Shown in pieces: positions 16,677 through 25,231 of a DNA stretch of 64,000 nucleotides. Source of the stretch: Acidobacteriota bacterium (GTDB lineage: Bacteria; Acidobacteriota; Terriglobia; Terriglobales; Acidobacteriaceae); contig QIBA01000045.1 in the NCBI GenBank assembly GCA_003225175.1, positions 1 to 64,000 of the forward strand, written 5' to 3'. The first letter of the stretch is position 1. Every line of letters starts with the position of its first letter. A program made the translations under genes and the position numbers. Below the pieces are notes generated by a model. That model saw nothing but the letters and a program-made list of their open reading frames with translations, was not told the DNA's origin and did not search any database.

Positions 16677-19609
16677 AAGTCGCTTCTCATAATTTTTATT
16701 CAGGCGAAGACTACGTGACATCTTGTTCGTTCCAATTGCGACGTTTTGCTTTAGCCGTTTTTTCCTTCCTGATTTTTTCCTCTTCTTTCTTACTTGCCCA
16801 AACCAGTGTGCTACGCGGGAGAGTGACAGATCCCAGCGGGGCGGTTATTCCGAATGCAGTGGTCACGGCGAAATCATCGAGTGGGCAGGCGAGTAGTGGG
16901 ACTTCTGGCGGTGACGGTCAATATCAAATCAAAGGGCTTGCTCCAGGACAGTACGCGGTCTCAGCTACGGCTCAGGGCTTTGCTCCATTTTCGAAAAGTT
17001 CCGTTACAATTTCCGAAGGACACCCTCTCACACTCGATATTCCACTTGAGATCGAAGTGGTACACCAGAATATCGATGTTCAGTCAGAAGGAAACAACCT
17101 CGATACTGCTCCGGCCAACAACTCAAACACCGTCGTCCTGAAAGACAAGGATCTTGACGCATTATCCGACGACCCGGATGAGTTGCAATCGGAACTGCAA
17201 GCACTCGCCGGGCCTTCGGCTGGTCCCAATGGTGGACAGATGTACATCGACGGATTCACCGGAGGGCAGCTTCCTCCGAAGTCCGCGATTCGCGAGATTC
17301 GTATCAATTCGAATCCTTTCTCCGCGCAGTACGACAGGCTTGGCTTTGGGCGTGTTGAGATCTTTACCAAACCGGGAACGGATAAGTATCACGGGCAAGT
17401 TCAGTTCAACGAAAACAATTCGATCTTCAACTCGCGAAATCCCTTCACCTCAAGCATTGCTACTCCTCCGGACTATCACACGGAAATGTACGAGGGTAAC
17501 TTCGGTGGGCCGCTGGGTAAGAAGGCTTCATTTTTTCTGAATGCCCAACGGCGCAACATCGGAGATGTCGCGATTGTTAGTCCGCAATGCGGCAATTTTG
17601 TTCTTCCGGAGTGTGCGCAGCAGACCGTTCCGAATCAGCGTTCCCGAACTGAAGCAGGACCGCGCCTCGACTATCAGGTCTCAAGCAATAACACGTTGAC
17701 TGCGCGATACGAATATGAAGGAGCGCATGAGAAGAACGATGGCATTGGTCAAACCCAGAGCCGTATCAACCTGGCCTCGCTCGGTTACAACCTCGACAGC
17801 TCTGAACATAACCTGCAGGTCAGCGATACGCAGGTGCTTGGCACAAAAGTAGTGAATGAAACGCGGTTGCAGTATCAACGCGTGCACAGCGATCAGACGC
17901 CGCTCAGCACTGCCCCGGAACTCTCCGTTCCAGGATTTTTCGCGACCGGCGGTCGCAGCTCCGGGCACGTGGTTGATCAGGAAAACCATTACGAACTTCA
18001 GAACTACACGTCGATTCTTTCTGGCAATCATTCCGTGAGGTTCGGCGGACGACTGCGTCTGTCGCAGGCATCCAATTTGATCGCAGACAATTTCAATGGA
18101 ACTTTCACATATCCATCGATCGCTGCCTATTCCGTCGGACAGGCGAACCAGTTCTCCATTACCACTGGGCAACCCCTGATCTCGGACACGTTCGCCGATG
18201 TTGGCATCTACGCAGAAGACGACTGGAAGGCGCGGGCGAACTTAACCGTCAGCTATGGCCTGCGTTACGAAACACAAAGCGCTATTCACGATTACACCGA
18301 CTTCGCACCGAGGATTGGAGTTGCACTTGGACTGGGCAAGAAAGGCTCAGCCCCAAAGACCGTTGTGCGCGCGGGATTCGGCATCTTCTACGACCGCTTT
18401 CCGCAGAGTCTCGTTCTGCAGGCGAGTCGATTGAACGGAACCAATCAGCAGTCATTCATAGTGCCGTCGCCACAGTTTGGACCGGATAACATTCCATCAT
18501 CGTTCAATGGATTCACAGGCGTGTCGCCAGCGGTCTACCGCATCGATTCGAATCTGCGCGCACCATATGTGATCCAAACGGCCGCTGGCATTGAGCATCA
18601 GCTCAACAAGGCAATAAAACTTTCTGTTAGTTACCTGAATTCCCGCGGACTTCATCAGCTCTTCACGAACAACATCAATGCTCCCTTTCCGGGAACTTTT
18701 CCCGCAAACCCTGTTTGTCCTCTGGGCTGCGGGCTGGGAAACATCTATGCGTACGAATCCCAGGGGATCTTCAAGCAGAATCAATTAATCAGCAACCTAA
18801 ACATGCGCTACGGGCCGAACCTTTCGATCTTCGGGTTCTATTCGTTGAGTTTCGCAGACAGCGACACCGGGGGATCAGGCAGCTTTCCAACCAATCCATA
18901 TAACCCGAGCGCCGACTATGGCCGCGGTGCCTTCGATGTGCGCCAGCGGTTATTCGTGGGCGGCACATTCACAGCTCCCTACGGATTCCGCCTGAGTCCA
19001 TTCATGTTTGCGAACTCGGGCACACCTTATAACATCACGATTCCTGAGGATCTCCTCGGTACTTCGATCTTCAACGCCAGACCGGGATTCGCCGCGCCAT
19101 CTGCCCAATGCGCATCATTCTCAACCACGAATCCTCAGTGCTTCTTCATTCCACTTGCCGGACAGACCTACACTCCGATCCCAGTCAACTTGGGCGAGGG
19201 ACCAGCAAACGTCACAGTCAACCTTCGCGTTAGCAAAACGATCGGCCTTGGTGAGCGACTCGAAGGTTCTGGCAACGCCGGAGCGAATCGCGGCGGGCGC
19301 GGCGGTGGAGGTGGGGAAGGCGGGCACGAACACGGAGGCTTTGGCGGTTTCGGCGGGCCCGGGGGCGGCAGGGGCGGAATCTTCGGCGGAGGCTCCAGTG
19401 GCCGCCGTTACAATTTGACATTCAGCGTCTCTGCCCGCAATTTGTTCAATCACCAGAATCTGGCGCCACCGGTCGGAGTGCTTAGCCGCCAAGCGCTCAT
19501 TCCCAACGCAAACACGAACTTTGGGGAATCAATCTCTATGGCGAATGGACCATTTAATACCCAGGCTGCGAACCGGCGAATTGATCTTCAAGTGCAGTTT
19601 TCGTTCTAG
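16673..19609 (+). CDS. TonB-receptor-like outer membrane protein with carboxypeptidase-regulatory domain
   Basis: A 978-residue outer-membrane beta-barrel protein of the Oar-like type. After an N-terminal signal segment (about residues 22-43) comes a carboxypeptidase-regulatory-like domain (LRGRVTDPSGAVIPNAVV, GLAPGQYAVSA). A plug-like region (GGQMYIDGFTGG, RVEIFTKPGTDKYHG) and a long barrel follow, ending in the aromatic terminus LQVQFSF. A run of about 35 mostly Gly residues lies near residues 865-905, before the last strands. The GTG start at 16673 overlaps the previous stop; a second GTG at 16715 would give a more usual signal peptide. It probably binds or imports a large substrate; which one cannot be told. 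Confidence 0.85.
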   Translation: MKVASHNFYSGEDYVTSCSFQLRRFALAVFSFLIFSSSFLLAQTSVLRGRVTDPSGAVIPNAVVTAKSSSGQASSGTSGGDGQYQIKGLAPGQYAVSATAQGFAPFSKSSVTISEGHPLTLDIPLEIEVVHQNIDVQSEGNNLDTAPANNSNTVVLKDKDLDALSDDPDELQSELQALAGPSAGPNGGQMYIDGFTGGQLPPKSAIREIRINSNPFSAQYDRLGFGRVEIFTKPGTDKYHGQVQFNENNSIFNSRNPFTSSIATPPDYHTEMYEGNFGGPLGKKASFFLNAQRRNIGDVAIVSPQCGNFVLPECAQQTVPNQRSRTEAGPRLDYQVSSNNTLTARYEYEGAHEKNDGIGQTQSRINLASLGYNLDSSEHNLQVSDTQVLGTKVVNETRLQYQRVHSDQTPLSTAPELSVPGFFATGGRSSGHVVDQENHYELQNYTSILSGNHSVRFGGRLRLSQASNLIADNFNGTFTYPSIAAYSVGQANQFSITTGQPLISDTFADVGIYAEDDWKARANLTVSYGLRYETQSAIHDYTDFAPRIGVALGLGKKGSAPKTVVRAGFGIFYDRFPQSLVLQASRLNGTNQQSFIVPSPQFGPDNIPSSFNGFTGVSPAVYRIDSNLRAPYVIQTAAGIEHQLNKAIKLSVSYLNSRGLHQLFTNNINAPFPGTFPANPVCPLGCGLGNIYAYESQGIFKQNQLISNLNMRYGPNLSIFGFYSLSFADSDTGGSGSFPTNPYNPSADYGRGAFDVRQRLFVGGTFTAPYGFRLSPFMFANSGTPYNITIPEDLLGTSIFNARPGFAAPSAQCASFSTTNPQCFFIPLAGQTYTPIPVNLGEGPANVTVNLRVSKTIGLGERLEGSGNAGANRGGRGGGGGEGGHEHGGFGGFGGPGGGRGGIFGGGSSGRRYNLTFSVSARNLFNHQNLAPPVGVLSRQALIPNANTNFGESISMANGPFNTQAANRRIDLQVQFSF

Positions 19610-20278
19610 CCTGCAACGGCCCTGCGAAAAATCGGTACAAAGAGTAAGACACCGGAATTTCTCGAATTTCGTCTGAAAATCATCGAATTCTGCCAAACAT
19701 TTGAAAATCTCGACTAAAGGCAGGGAACATCAGGGATCCAGGGATTTTGCTCCCAACCTGCTGTCCCTGGGCATGCTTAAACATGATTCCGCCTGGCGAT
19801 ACGTAACCCTAACCAGGAATGCTCAGGGATTTCCGTCGAGTTCGCCAGTCTTTTGTCCCTGTTTGCCTCCGCACATGAACCAGCTGAGCCCTGGATTGAG
19901 GGAGACCAAAGGAATCGTCACCACCCGAACCTGCCCATAACCGTTCCGTACTACGCTCATCGTTATTTATCCCCTCTTTTTGCAAATTAATCCCTTGATA
20001 ACGCCCTATCGACTGTTTTATTCTTCGCGGCCAATAGAGCCGAGTTGCTCGTTGGTTTCGAGCAATGTAATCGGCCCGAGGGTTGTGAATTTAGTCTGGA
20101 GTCAGCCCCTTTAATGGTTTGACTCGCTGGGGTGGAGAGGATTCGTGAGAGGGATTTCAAAAACAAAATCCCGCCGCCGTACTGTATCCGCCTGCACAGA
20201 CCTGCTGTTTGTCTCGCCGTTAGCTACCAGCCTTGAACATTTCCAAACTCTTTCCATTCCGAATCGGAGGCGAAATCC
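19610..20278. other. Intergenic region with clustered CAGGGA/TCCCTG motifs
   Basis: About 670 bp between two receptor-like genes with no coding frame I can support. It holds four CAGGGA copies (19721, 19731, 19739, 19824) and two inverted TCCCTG copies (19764, 19856) within about 140 bp. Further on are AT-rich stretches around 19970-20030 that could hold a promoter for the gene at 20279. GGAGG about eight bases before 20279 is the ribosome-binding site of that gene. Confidence 0.4.
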
Positions 20279-23200
20279 ATGAAAGCTCGATTTACCAGAG
20301 CTCTTGTACTGCTTGGGGCATTTCTGTGTTTGGTGGGGATCAGCTTTGCTCAGACAGGCACATCTTCTGTCCGCGGCACGGTCACCGATCCGCAAGGACG
20401 CGTCGTGCCAAGCGCGTTCGTTACTTTGACCAGCACAGGTACGGGAATCGTTCGTACACAAAAGACCGGACCTGTCGGCAACTTCTCCTTTGACCTTGTT
20501 CCTCCGGGTGATTACCGGCTCGAAATCGAAGCTCCCGGGTTCCAAAAATCGTTATTGGAGAACGTTCACGCTCTGGTGGCGACGCCTTCAGATCTGTCCG
20601 TGATCTTACGAGTCGGAGCAACAACGCAGACCGTAGAAGTGATCGCCGAAAATTCCGCCGTTCAAGTGAATACGCAGGACTCAAGCCTCGGCAACACCAT
20701 TGTCAGTCAGCAGATCACACAGCTGCCATTGGACGCTCGTAACGTGCTGTCTCTGCTGAGCCTCCAGCCTGGAGTAACGAGAGACGGTTACGTAGCTGGC
20801 GGTCGAATGGATCAGGCGAATGTCACGCTTGACGGTGTTGACATTAATGATGCGGAAAAAAATCAAGCTGGACCCGACACGTTGAATTCCAGCACTGCAG
20901 CTAGCCCAATTGCCGGACCAGTTCTGCGTTTGAATGCAGACGCTATCGAGGAGTTTCGCCTTTCGACAGTGTCGTCAAATTCATCGGGTGGCCGTTCTTC
21001 GGGAGCCCAAATCCAGCTGGTCAGCAAGAGCGGAACAAACCGGTTTCGTGGAACCCTGTCGGAATTTCATCGAAATACCATCTTCGAGGCCAATGACTGG
21101 TTTAACAATCACAATGGAATACCGCGGCCCGCACTAATTCGAAATACTTTTGGCCCTTCGATTGGTGGACCGATCATCAAGGATAAATTTTTCTTTTTTT
21201 ACAGCTACGAGGGACGGCGGGATGCGAGCCAAAATCCTAGCTCTCCGAGCACCGTCCCACTTCCTTCCCTCGCTCAGGGAATTGTCAAGTTCAAGGATTC
21301 CAACGGCAATTTCCAGCAGATCAACGCTACCGATATTGCCAACATCTTTCCCGATACAGGCGGAGTCAATCCTGTCGCGCTCACGGCCCTGGCCCAGGGA
21401 GCCAAATTTGCGGCAAACAGCAATGCGGTAGGCGATGGACTAAATACGGCTGGAAACGTATTCAACGCTCCAGTTCCAGTTCACCTTAATTCCCATTCGC
21501 TAAGACTCGACTACTCGCTGAACCAAAACCAGCAGCTATTTGTCCGCACGAATGTGATCTACGACCACGTTCAACAAACGCCAGCGTTCGCAACCGGCAC
21601 AGCGCCAAGGATTTGGAGTCACCCTTGGGGCCTAGCGGTTGGGCACACCTGGAGTATCAACAGTAATCTTGTCAATAATTTCCGTTACGGCATGACACGG
21701 CAGTCAGTCACAAACGGAGGAGAGCTGGCAGGGAATTTAGCATATTTCCGTCTCGTGTATCAGCCAGCGAACCTCACTTACGCCAGCAGCCGGACAACAC
21801 CCGTCAACAATTTCGTTGACGATGTCTCGTGGACCAAAGGACGCCATACCTTACAGTTTGGCGCCAACATCGAGACCATCAGCAACGCGAGCGTGAATTT
21901 CAGTAATTCGTTTGATACAGCAACTACGAATCCTTCGGGATACAAGACCAATCTGTTGATTAACGCGATCAATCTGTACCTGAACGAAAATCGTGGGTAC
22001 AAGGTTGCATCCAGTTTCAAGAGTTCGGTCGAGAATGCTGTCACCGCTCTGCTTGGCCGATACACGCAATACACTGCCAATTTCCTATTCAATCGTGACG
22101 GTTCACTTTTGAATTTTGGCTCTCCGACCAAACGCGACTTCGCTACCCAAGGGTATGAGGGCTACTTCCAGGACGTCTGGAAGATGAATCAGAATCTCAC
22201 TGTCACTGCTGGGCTTCGCTACAGCCTGTGGCGTCCGGTGTACGAGAAGAATGGATTCGAAGTACAACCAAGCATTCCTCTCGGACAGATCTTTCAGAAA
22301 CGTGTAGACGCCATGAACGCTGGCAGCGCATATCTGCAAGACATCATCATCAACAAATCAGGTCCTGTAAATGGCGGCCCACCGCTTTATAACTGGGATA
22401 AGACAGTCTTCCTGCCACGGCTGGGTATTGCCTGGTCTCCGAGGACTGGCGATGGATTCTGGTCGAAGGTCTTCGGTAGAAACAACGCCAGCGTGATACG
22501 GGGAGGATTTGCGATGCTGCCCGACTACTTCGGGGAAGCGATCGCGACCTTCTTCGACACGCGCAATACCCTGGGATTCGGGTCCAAAACTGTGATCCCG
22601 GTGAACACGTATAACGTGGGTTGCGGTCATTACGTGGTGGACGGCAATCAGTTACCCTCTTGCACGTCAGCACCTGGGCCACTGTTTACATCGTTTACCC
22701 AAAACGTTCGGACTCTGCCGCTGATTACGGTACCTGGTAATCTGACCTTCCCGTTGCAGCAGACCGAACAAGACTTCCCTACTCGGATCGAGTCTTCTCT
22801 GAACTCCCAGCTCCAGACGCCAAAGAATTACGCTGTCAGCCTAACGTACGAACGCGAGATGCCGAAGGGAGGCGTGCTGCAATTCTCTTACCTCGGACGC
22901 TTTGCTCGCGACCTGCTCGCACAAAAGGACATCGCGACACCTGCGGACCTGAGAGATCCAAAGAGCGGCATGGACTTCTATACGGCTGCCACGATTCTGG
23001 AAAAGGCTCGCCAAGCTGGAGTGCCATTCAGCCAGGTAGGAACTCCCGGCGGCGCGGTCCCGGTCATTCCCTACTTCGAAAATCTTTTTCCCGTGTCGGG
23101 AATGAATGCCAATTTGTGCTCTTCTAAAAAACCGTGTGTTTCCTCCACTCAGGCGGTATATCAGGATGCGCTCATCAATACCAACGACTGGACGACGATC

Positions 23201-24091
23201 ATGCTCGATATGGAGAACCTGTCGAACATCGGGCCGCACGCGTTCTACCAGCCGCAGTATGGCGCTCTCACTACTTGGTCAACCTTCGCGTACTCGAACT
23301 ATCACGCTCTGGCAGCTTCTTATCGCCAGCGCTTGCGCGATCTGACGATTGATTTCAACTACACCTTCTCACATTCGCTCGACAATGCCTCCGGATTGCA
23401 AGCCTATGGGGCTTACAACGATTCGGCGCTCATCCTCAACCCGTTCCGTCCGCAAGACGCATACGCCGCTTCGGACTTCGACAGCCGCCACGTCATCAAC
23501 GTCAACTCAGTCTGGCAACTACCGTTCGGGAACGGCAAGTTGCTGGGTAGCGACGCTCACGGAGCGGTCCAGCAGATCATTGGTGGCTGGCAACTCTCCA
23601 ACGTATTCCGCTTCAATACCGGCACACCATTTGGCGCTCCTTACGATGCGGCTGAGTGGTCGACCAACTGGGAAGTGCAGAGTTATACCAGTCTGAGAGG
23701 GCCGGTACCGAACAACGGCTGCAGCACGCGCGTCGTTGCGACTCCGCAGTACTTTGGCGCTTGCGAGCCAACTGCCTTCCTGAACTTCCGAAACTCCTAT
23801 CCCGGCGAGACGGGATTGAGGAACTACTTCCGCTATCCGCACTTCATCAATCTCGATTTGGGAATGGGTAAGACCTGGGTAATGCCTTACAACGAGAACC
23901 ACAGTCTGCAGTTCCGTTGGGAGGTATTCAACCTGACCAACACGCAGCAGTTCCAGGGAATTGATTTCAGCCGCAGTGGTTACGGAATCAGTCCTGGATC
24001 AACTGCGCCATCCCCGAACTTCAGCAACTGGAAAACCATGGTCCCGAACACATATAGGGTCATGCAGGCCGGCTTGCGTTACTCGTTCTAG
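20279..24091 (+). CDS. Large TonB-dependent-receptor-like protein with carboxypeptidase-regulatory domain
   Basis: A 1270-residue outer-membrane protein. It has a clear signal peptide ending ISFAQ (about residue 25) and a carboxypeptidase-regulatory-like domain (VRGTVTDPQGRVVPSAFVTL, VPPGDYRLEIEAPGF). A plug region follows with ITQLPLDARNVLSLLSLQPG and VTLDGVDINDAEKNQAG, then IEEFRLSTVSSN and LVSKSGTNRFRGTLSEFHRN. The remaining 1000 residues are a beta-barrel ending in an aromatic terminus (MQAGLRYSF). Such proteins are the dominant outer-membrane class in Acidobacteria and are thought to take up or display polymer-derived substrates. It is transcribed alone and followed by a strong terminator. 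No SusD-type partner is nearby. Confidence 0.92.
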   Translation: MKARFTRALVLLGAFLCLVGISFAQTGTSSVRGTVTDPQGRVVPSAFVTLTSTGTGIVRTQKTGPVGNFSFDLVPPGDYRLEIEAPGFQKSLLENVHALVATPSDLSVILRVGATTQTVEVIAENSAVQVNTQDSSLGNTIVSQQITQLPLDARNVLSLLSLQPGVTRDGYVAGGRMDQANVTLDGVDINDAEKNQAGPDTLNSSTAASPIAGPVLRLNADAIEEFRLSTVSSNSSGGRSSGAQIQLVSKSGTNRFRGTLSEFHRNTIFEANDWFNNHNGIPRPALIRNTFGPSIGGPIIKDKFFFFYSYEGRRDASQNPSSPSTVPLPSLAQGIVKFKDSNGNFQQINATDIANIFPDTGGVNPVALTALAQGAKFAANSNAVGDGLNTAGNVFNAPVPVHLNSHSLRLDYSLNQNQQLFVRTNVIYDHVQQTPAFATGTAPRIWSHPWGLAVGHTWSINSNLVNNFRYGMTRQSVTNGGELAGNLAYFRLVYQPANLTYASSRTTPVNNFVDDVSWTKGRHTLQFGANIETISNASVNFSNSFDTATTNPSGYKTNLLINAINLYLNENRGYKVASSFKSSVENAVTALLGRYTQYTANFLFNRDGSLLNFGSPTKRDFATQGYEGYFQDVWKMNQNLTVTAGLRYSLWRPVYEKNGFEVQPSIPLGQIFQKRVDAMNAGSAYLQDIIINKSGPVNGGPPLYNWDKTVFLPRLGIAWSPRTGDGFWSKVFGRNNASVIRGGFAMLPDYFGEAIATFFDTRNTLGFGSKTVIPVNTYNVGCGHYVVDGNQLPSCTSAPGPLFTSFTQNVRTLPLITVPGNLTFPLQQTEQDFPTRIESSLNSQLQTPKNYAVSLTYEREMPKGGVLQFSYLGRFARDLLAQKDIATPADLRDPKSGMDFYTAATILEKARQAGVPFSQVGTPGGAVPVIPYFENLFPVSGMNANLCSSKKPCVSSTQAVYQDALINTNDWTTIMLDMENLSNIGPHAFYQPQYGALTTWSTFAYSNYHALAASYRQRLRDLTIDFNYTFSHSLDNASGLQAYGAYNDSALILNPFRPQDAYAASDFDSRHVINVNSVWQLPFGNGKLLGSDAHGAVQQIIGGWQLSNVFRFNTGTPFGAPYDAAEWSTNWEVQSYTSLRGPVPNNGCSTRVVATPQYFGACEPTAFLNFRNSYPGETGLRNYFRYPHFINLDLGMGKTWVMPYNENHSLQFRWEVFNLTNTQQFQGIDFSRSGYGISPGSTAPSPNFSNWKTMVPNTYRVMQAGLRYSF

Positions 24092-24113
24092 CCAGAAGTT
24101 TCCAGGCAAAGGG

Positions 24114-24144
24114 AAAGGCCCCTCGGCAACGAGAGGCCTTTTTT
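24114..24144 (+). terminator. Rho-independent terminator after the receptor gene
   Basis: The stem AAAGGCC-C-CTCG / CGAG-A-GGCCTTT with a short GCAA loop is followed by a run of six T. It begins 23 bases after the stop at 24091. Confidence 0.88.
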
Positions 24145-24311
24145 CATTTGTCTTCACCAGGTTGCCGCCACAGAAATGATGTGGACTCCGGCTTCTTGTT
24201 GTGACACCGATTTCCAGTGGACGGCGAGAGTGCTGCACAAACCGCGGCACTTTTTGAGCGGGAATTCCGCGTAGCCGATCCGGCGTAGGTTAACGGGTCA
24301 AATAGAAGAAA

Positions 24312-25226
24312 TTACTGCACAGTCAAAAGTTCAATGTCATAGACCAAGTCGCCGGCGGGATTGAAGCGGTTGGCGGGTCGGTCGCCGAAAGCCAAGACCG
24401 CCGGAATCCAGAATCGAGCTTTCTCGCCGACCACCATTAAGGGAATCGCTTCGCGCCATCCCGCCGGAGCCGTTGCCAGCGTGACCAGTGCAGGGTGATT
24501 GCCCATCTCAGTCGTCTCGAACAGCGTGCCATCGCTCTTCCAGCACGAAAAATGAACCATTACTTTGTCTTTCAAGGAGGGATGAACACTGCCGGTTGCG
24601 TCTCTCAATACCTGATAGGCAAGGCCGGATGAAGTTCTGGTTGCGCTTGCGGGAGGCTGCGCCAGATCGGCAGGAGTAGGCGGCGCTTTGATGATCGACA
24701 GAAGCTCGACGTCGAACGTCAGGTCTCCACGCGGCGGTTCTTCGTCTTCTGGTCGTCTCTGACCATGATGATGGTGCTCTCTGAACGTGAGATCCTCTGG
24801 AACCCAAAGGCGTCTTTTTTCCTCAACTACCATCTCCTTCAGCGCTTCAGAAACGCCAATGATGCCTGCATTAAGACAGAGCATTTCTGAGTTGTCCATC
24901 GAGGTGGAGGTTGAGAACAAACTGCCGTCGGTTTTCCATGCAACGAAGTTTGCACTTACACAATCGTTGGTGGCCGGATGCACCGTCCCTATCCCTGCCT
25001 TCAGCACCTTCATTGCGAGTCCCGACGAAGTGATCTCGGCGTCAGGCGGCGGTGCTGCGACGTCCGAAGGAGCCGTGATGACTTGGCCTGTACGAGTGAC
25101 TTCTACTGTCTGACTCGAAGCTTGGAATGGGCAAATGGAGAGCGTGAGCGCCAGTAGAAGCAAAAAGTTCACTTCGCCTGTGCTGGTTGCCAACTTGCGT
25201 TGTGTCGATCGAGCTTCGTTATGCAT
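24312..25226 (-). CDS. Exported protein with two FKBP-type PPIase domains
   Basis: A 304-residue predicted periplasmic peptidyl-prolyl isomerase-like protein. A hydrophobic segment (residues 20-35) acts as signal peptide; a GTG at codon 19 is an alternative start. Two FKBP domains follow, at about residues 65-180 and 200-304. Each contains SSGL(A)(M/Y)xVL, a strand with W-K-(T/S)-DG-(S/T)-LF, a (M/V)VVxEKxR(L/F)W(V/I)P strand and a D-(L/I)-xxELL terminus. The first domain carries a HHHHG loop and lacks some aromatic residues of the prolyl pocket, so it may be a chaperone rather than a catalyst. The gene begins five bases after the stop of the PQQ-like/discoidin gene and is probably in its operon. 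Confidence 0.82.
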   Translation of the reverse strand: MHNEARSTQRKLATSTGEVNFLLLLALTLSICPFQASSQTVEVTRTGQVITAPSDVAAPPPDAEITSSGLAMKVLKAGIGTVHPATNDCVSANFVAWKTDGSLFSTSTSMDNSEMLCLNAGIIGVSEALKEMVVEEKRRLWVPEDLTFREHHHHGQRRPEDEEPPRGDLTFDVELLSIIKAPPTPADLAQPPASATRTSSGLAYQVLRDATGSVHPSLKDKVMVHFSCWKSDGTLFETTEMGNHPALVTLATAPAGWREAIPLMVVGEKARFWIPAVLAFGDRPANRFNPAGDLVYDIELLTVQ

Positions 25227-25231
25227 TTCTG

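Noticed and set aside
19721-19861. CAGGGA repeats as a CRISPR array
   Set aside because: Units are six bases, unevenly spaced and in both orientations; no repeat-spacer structure and no cas genes.
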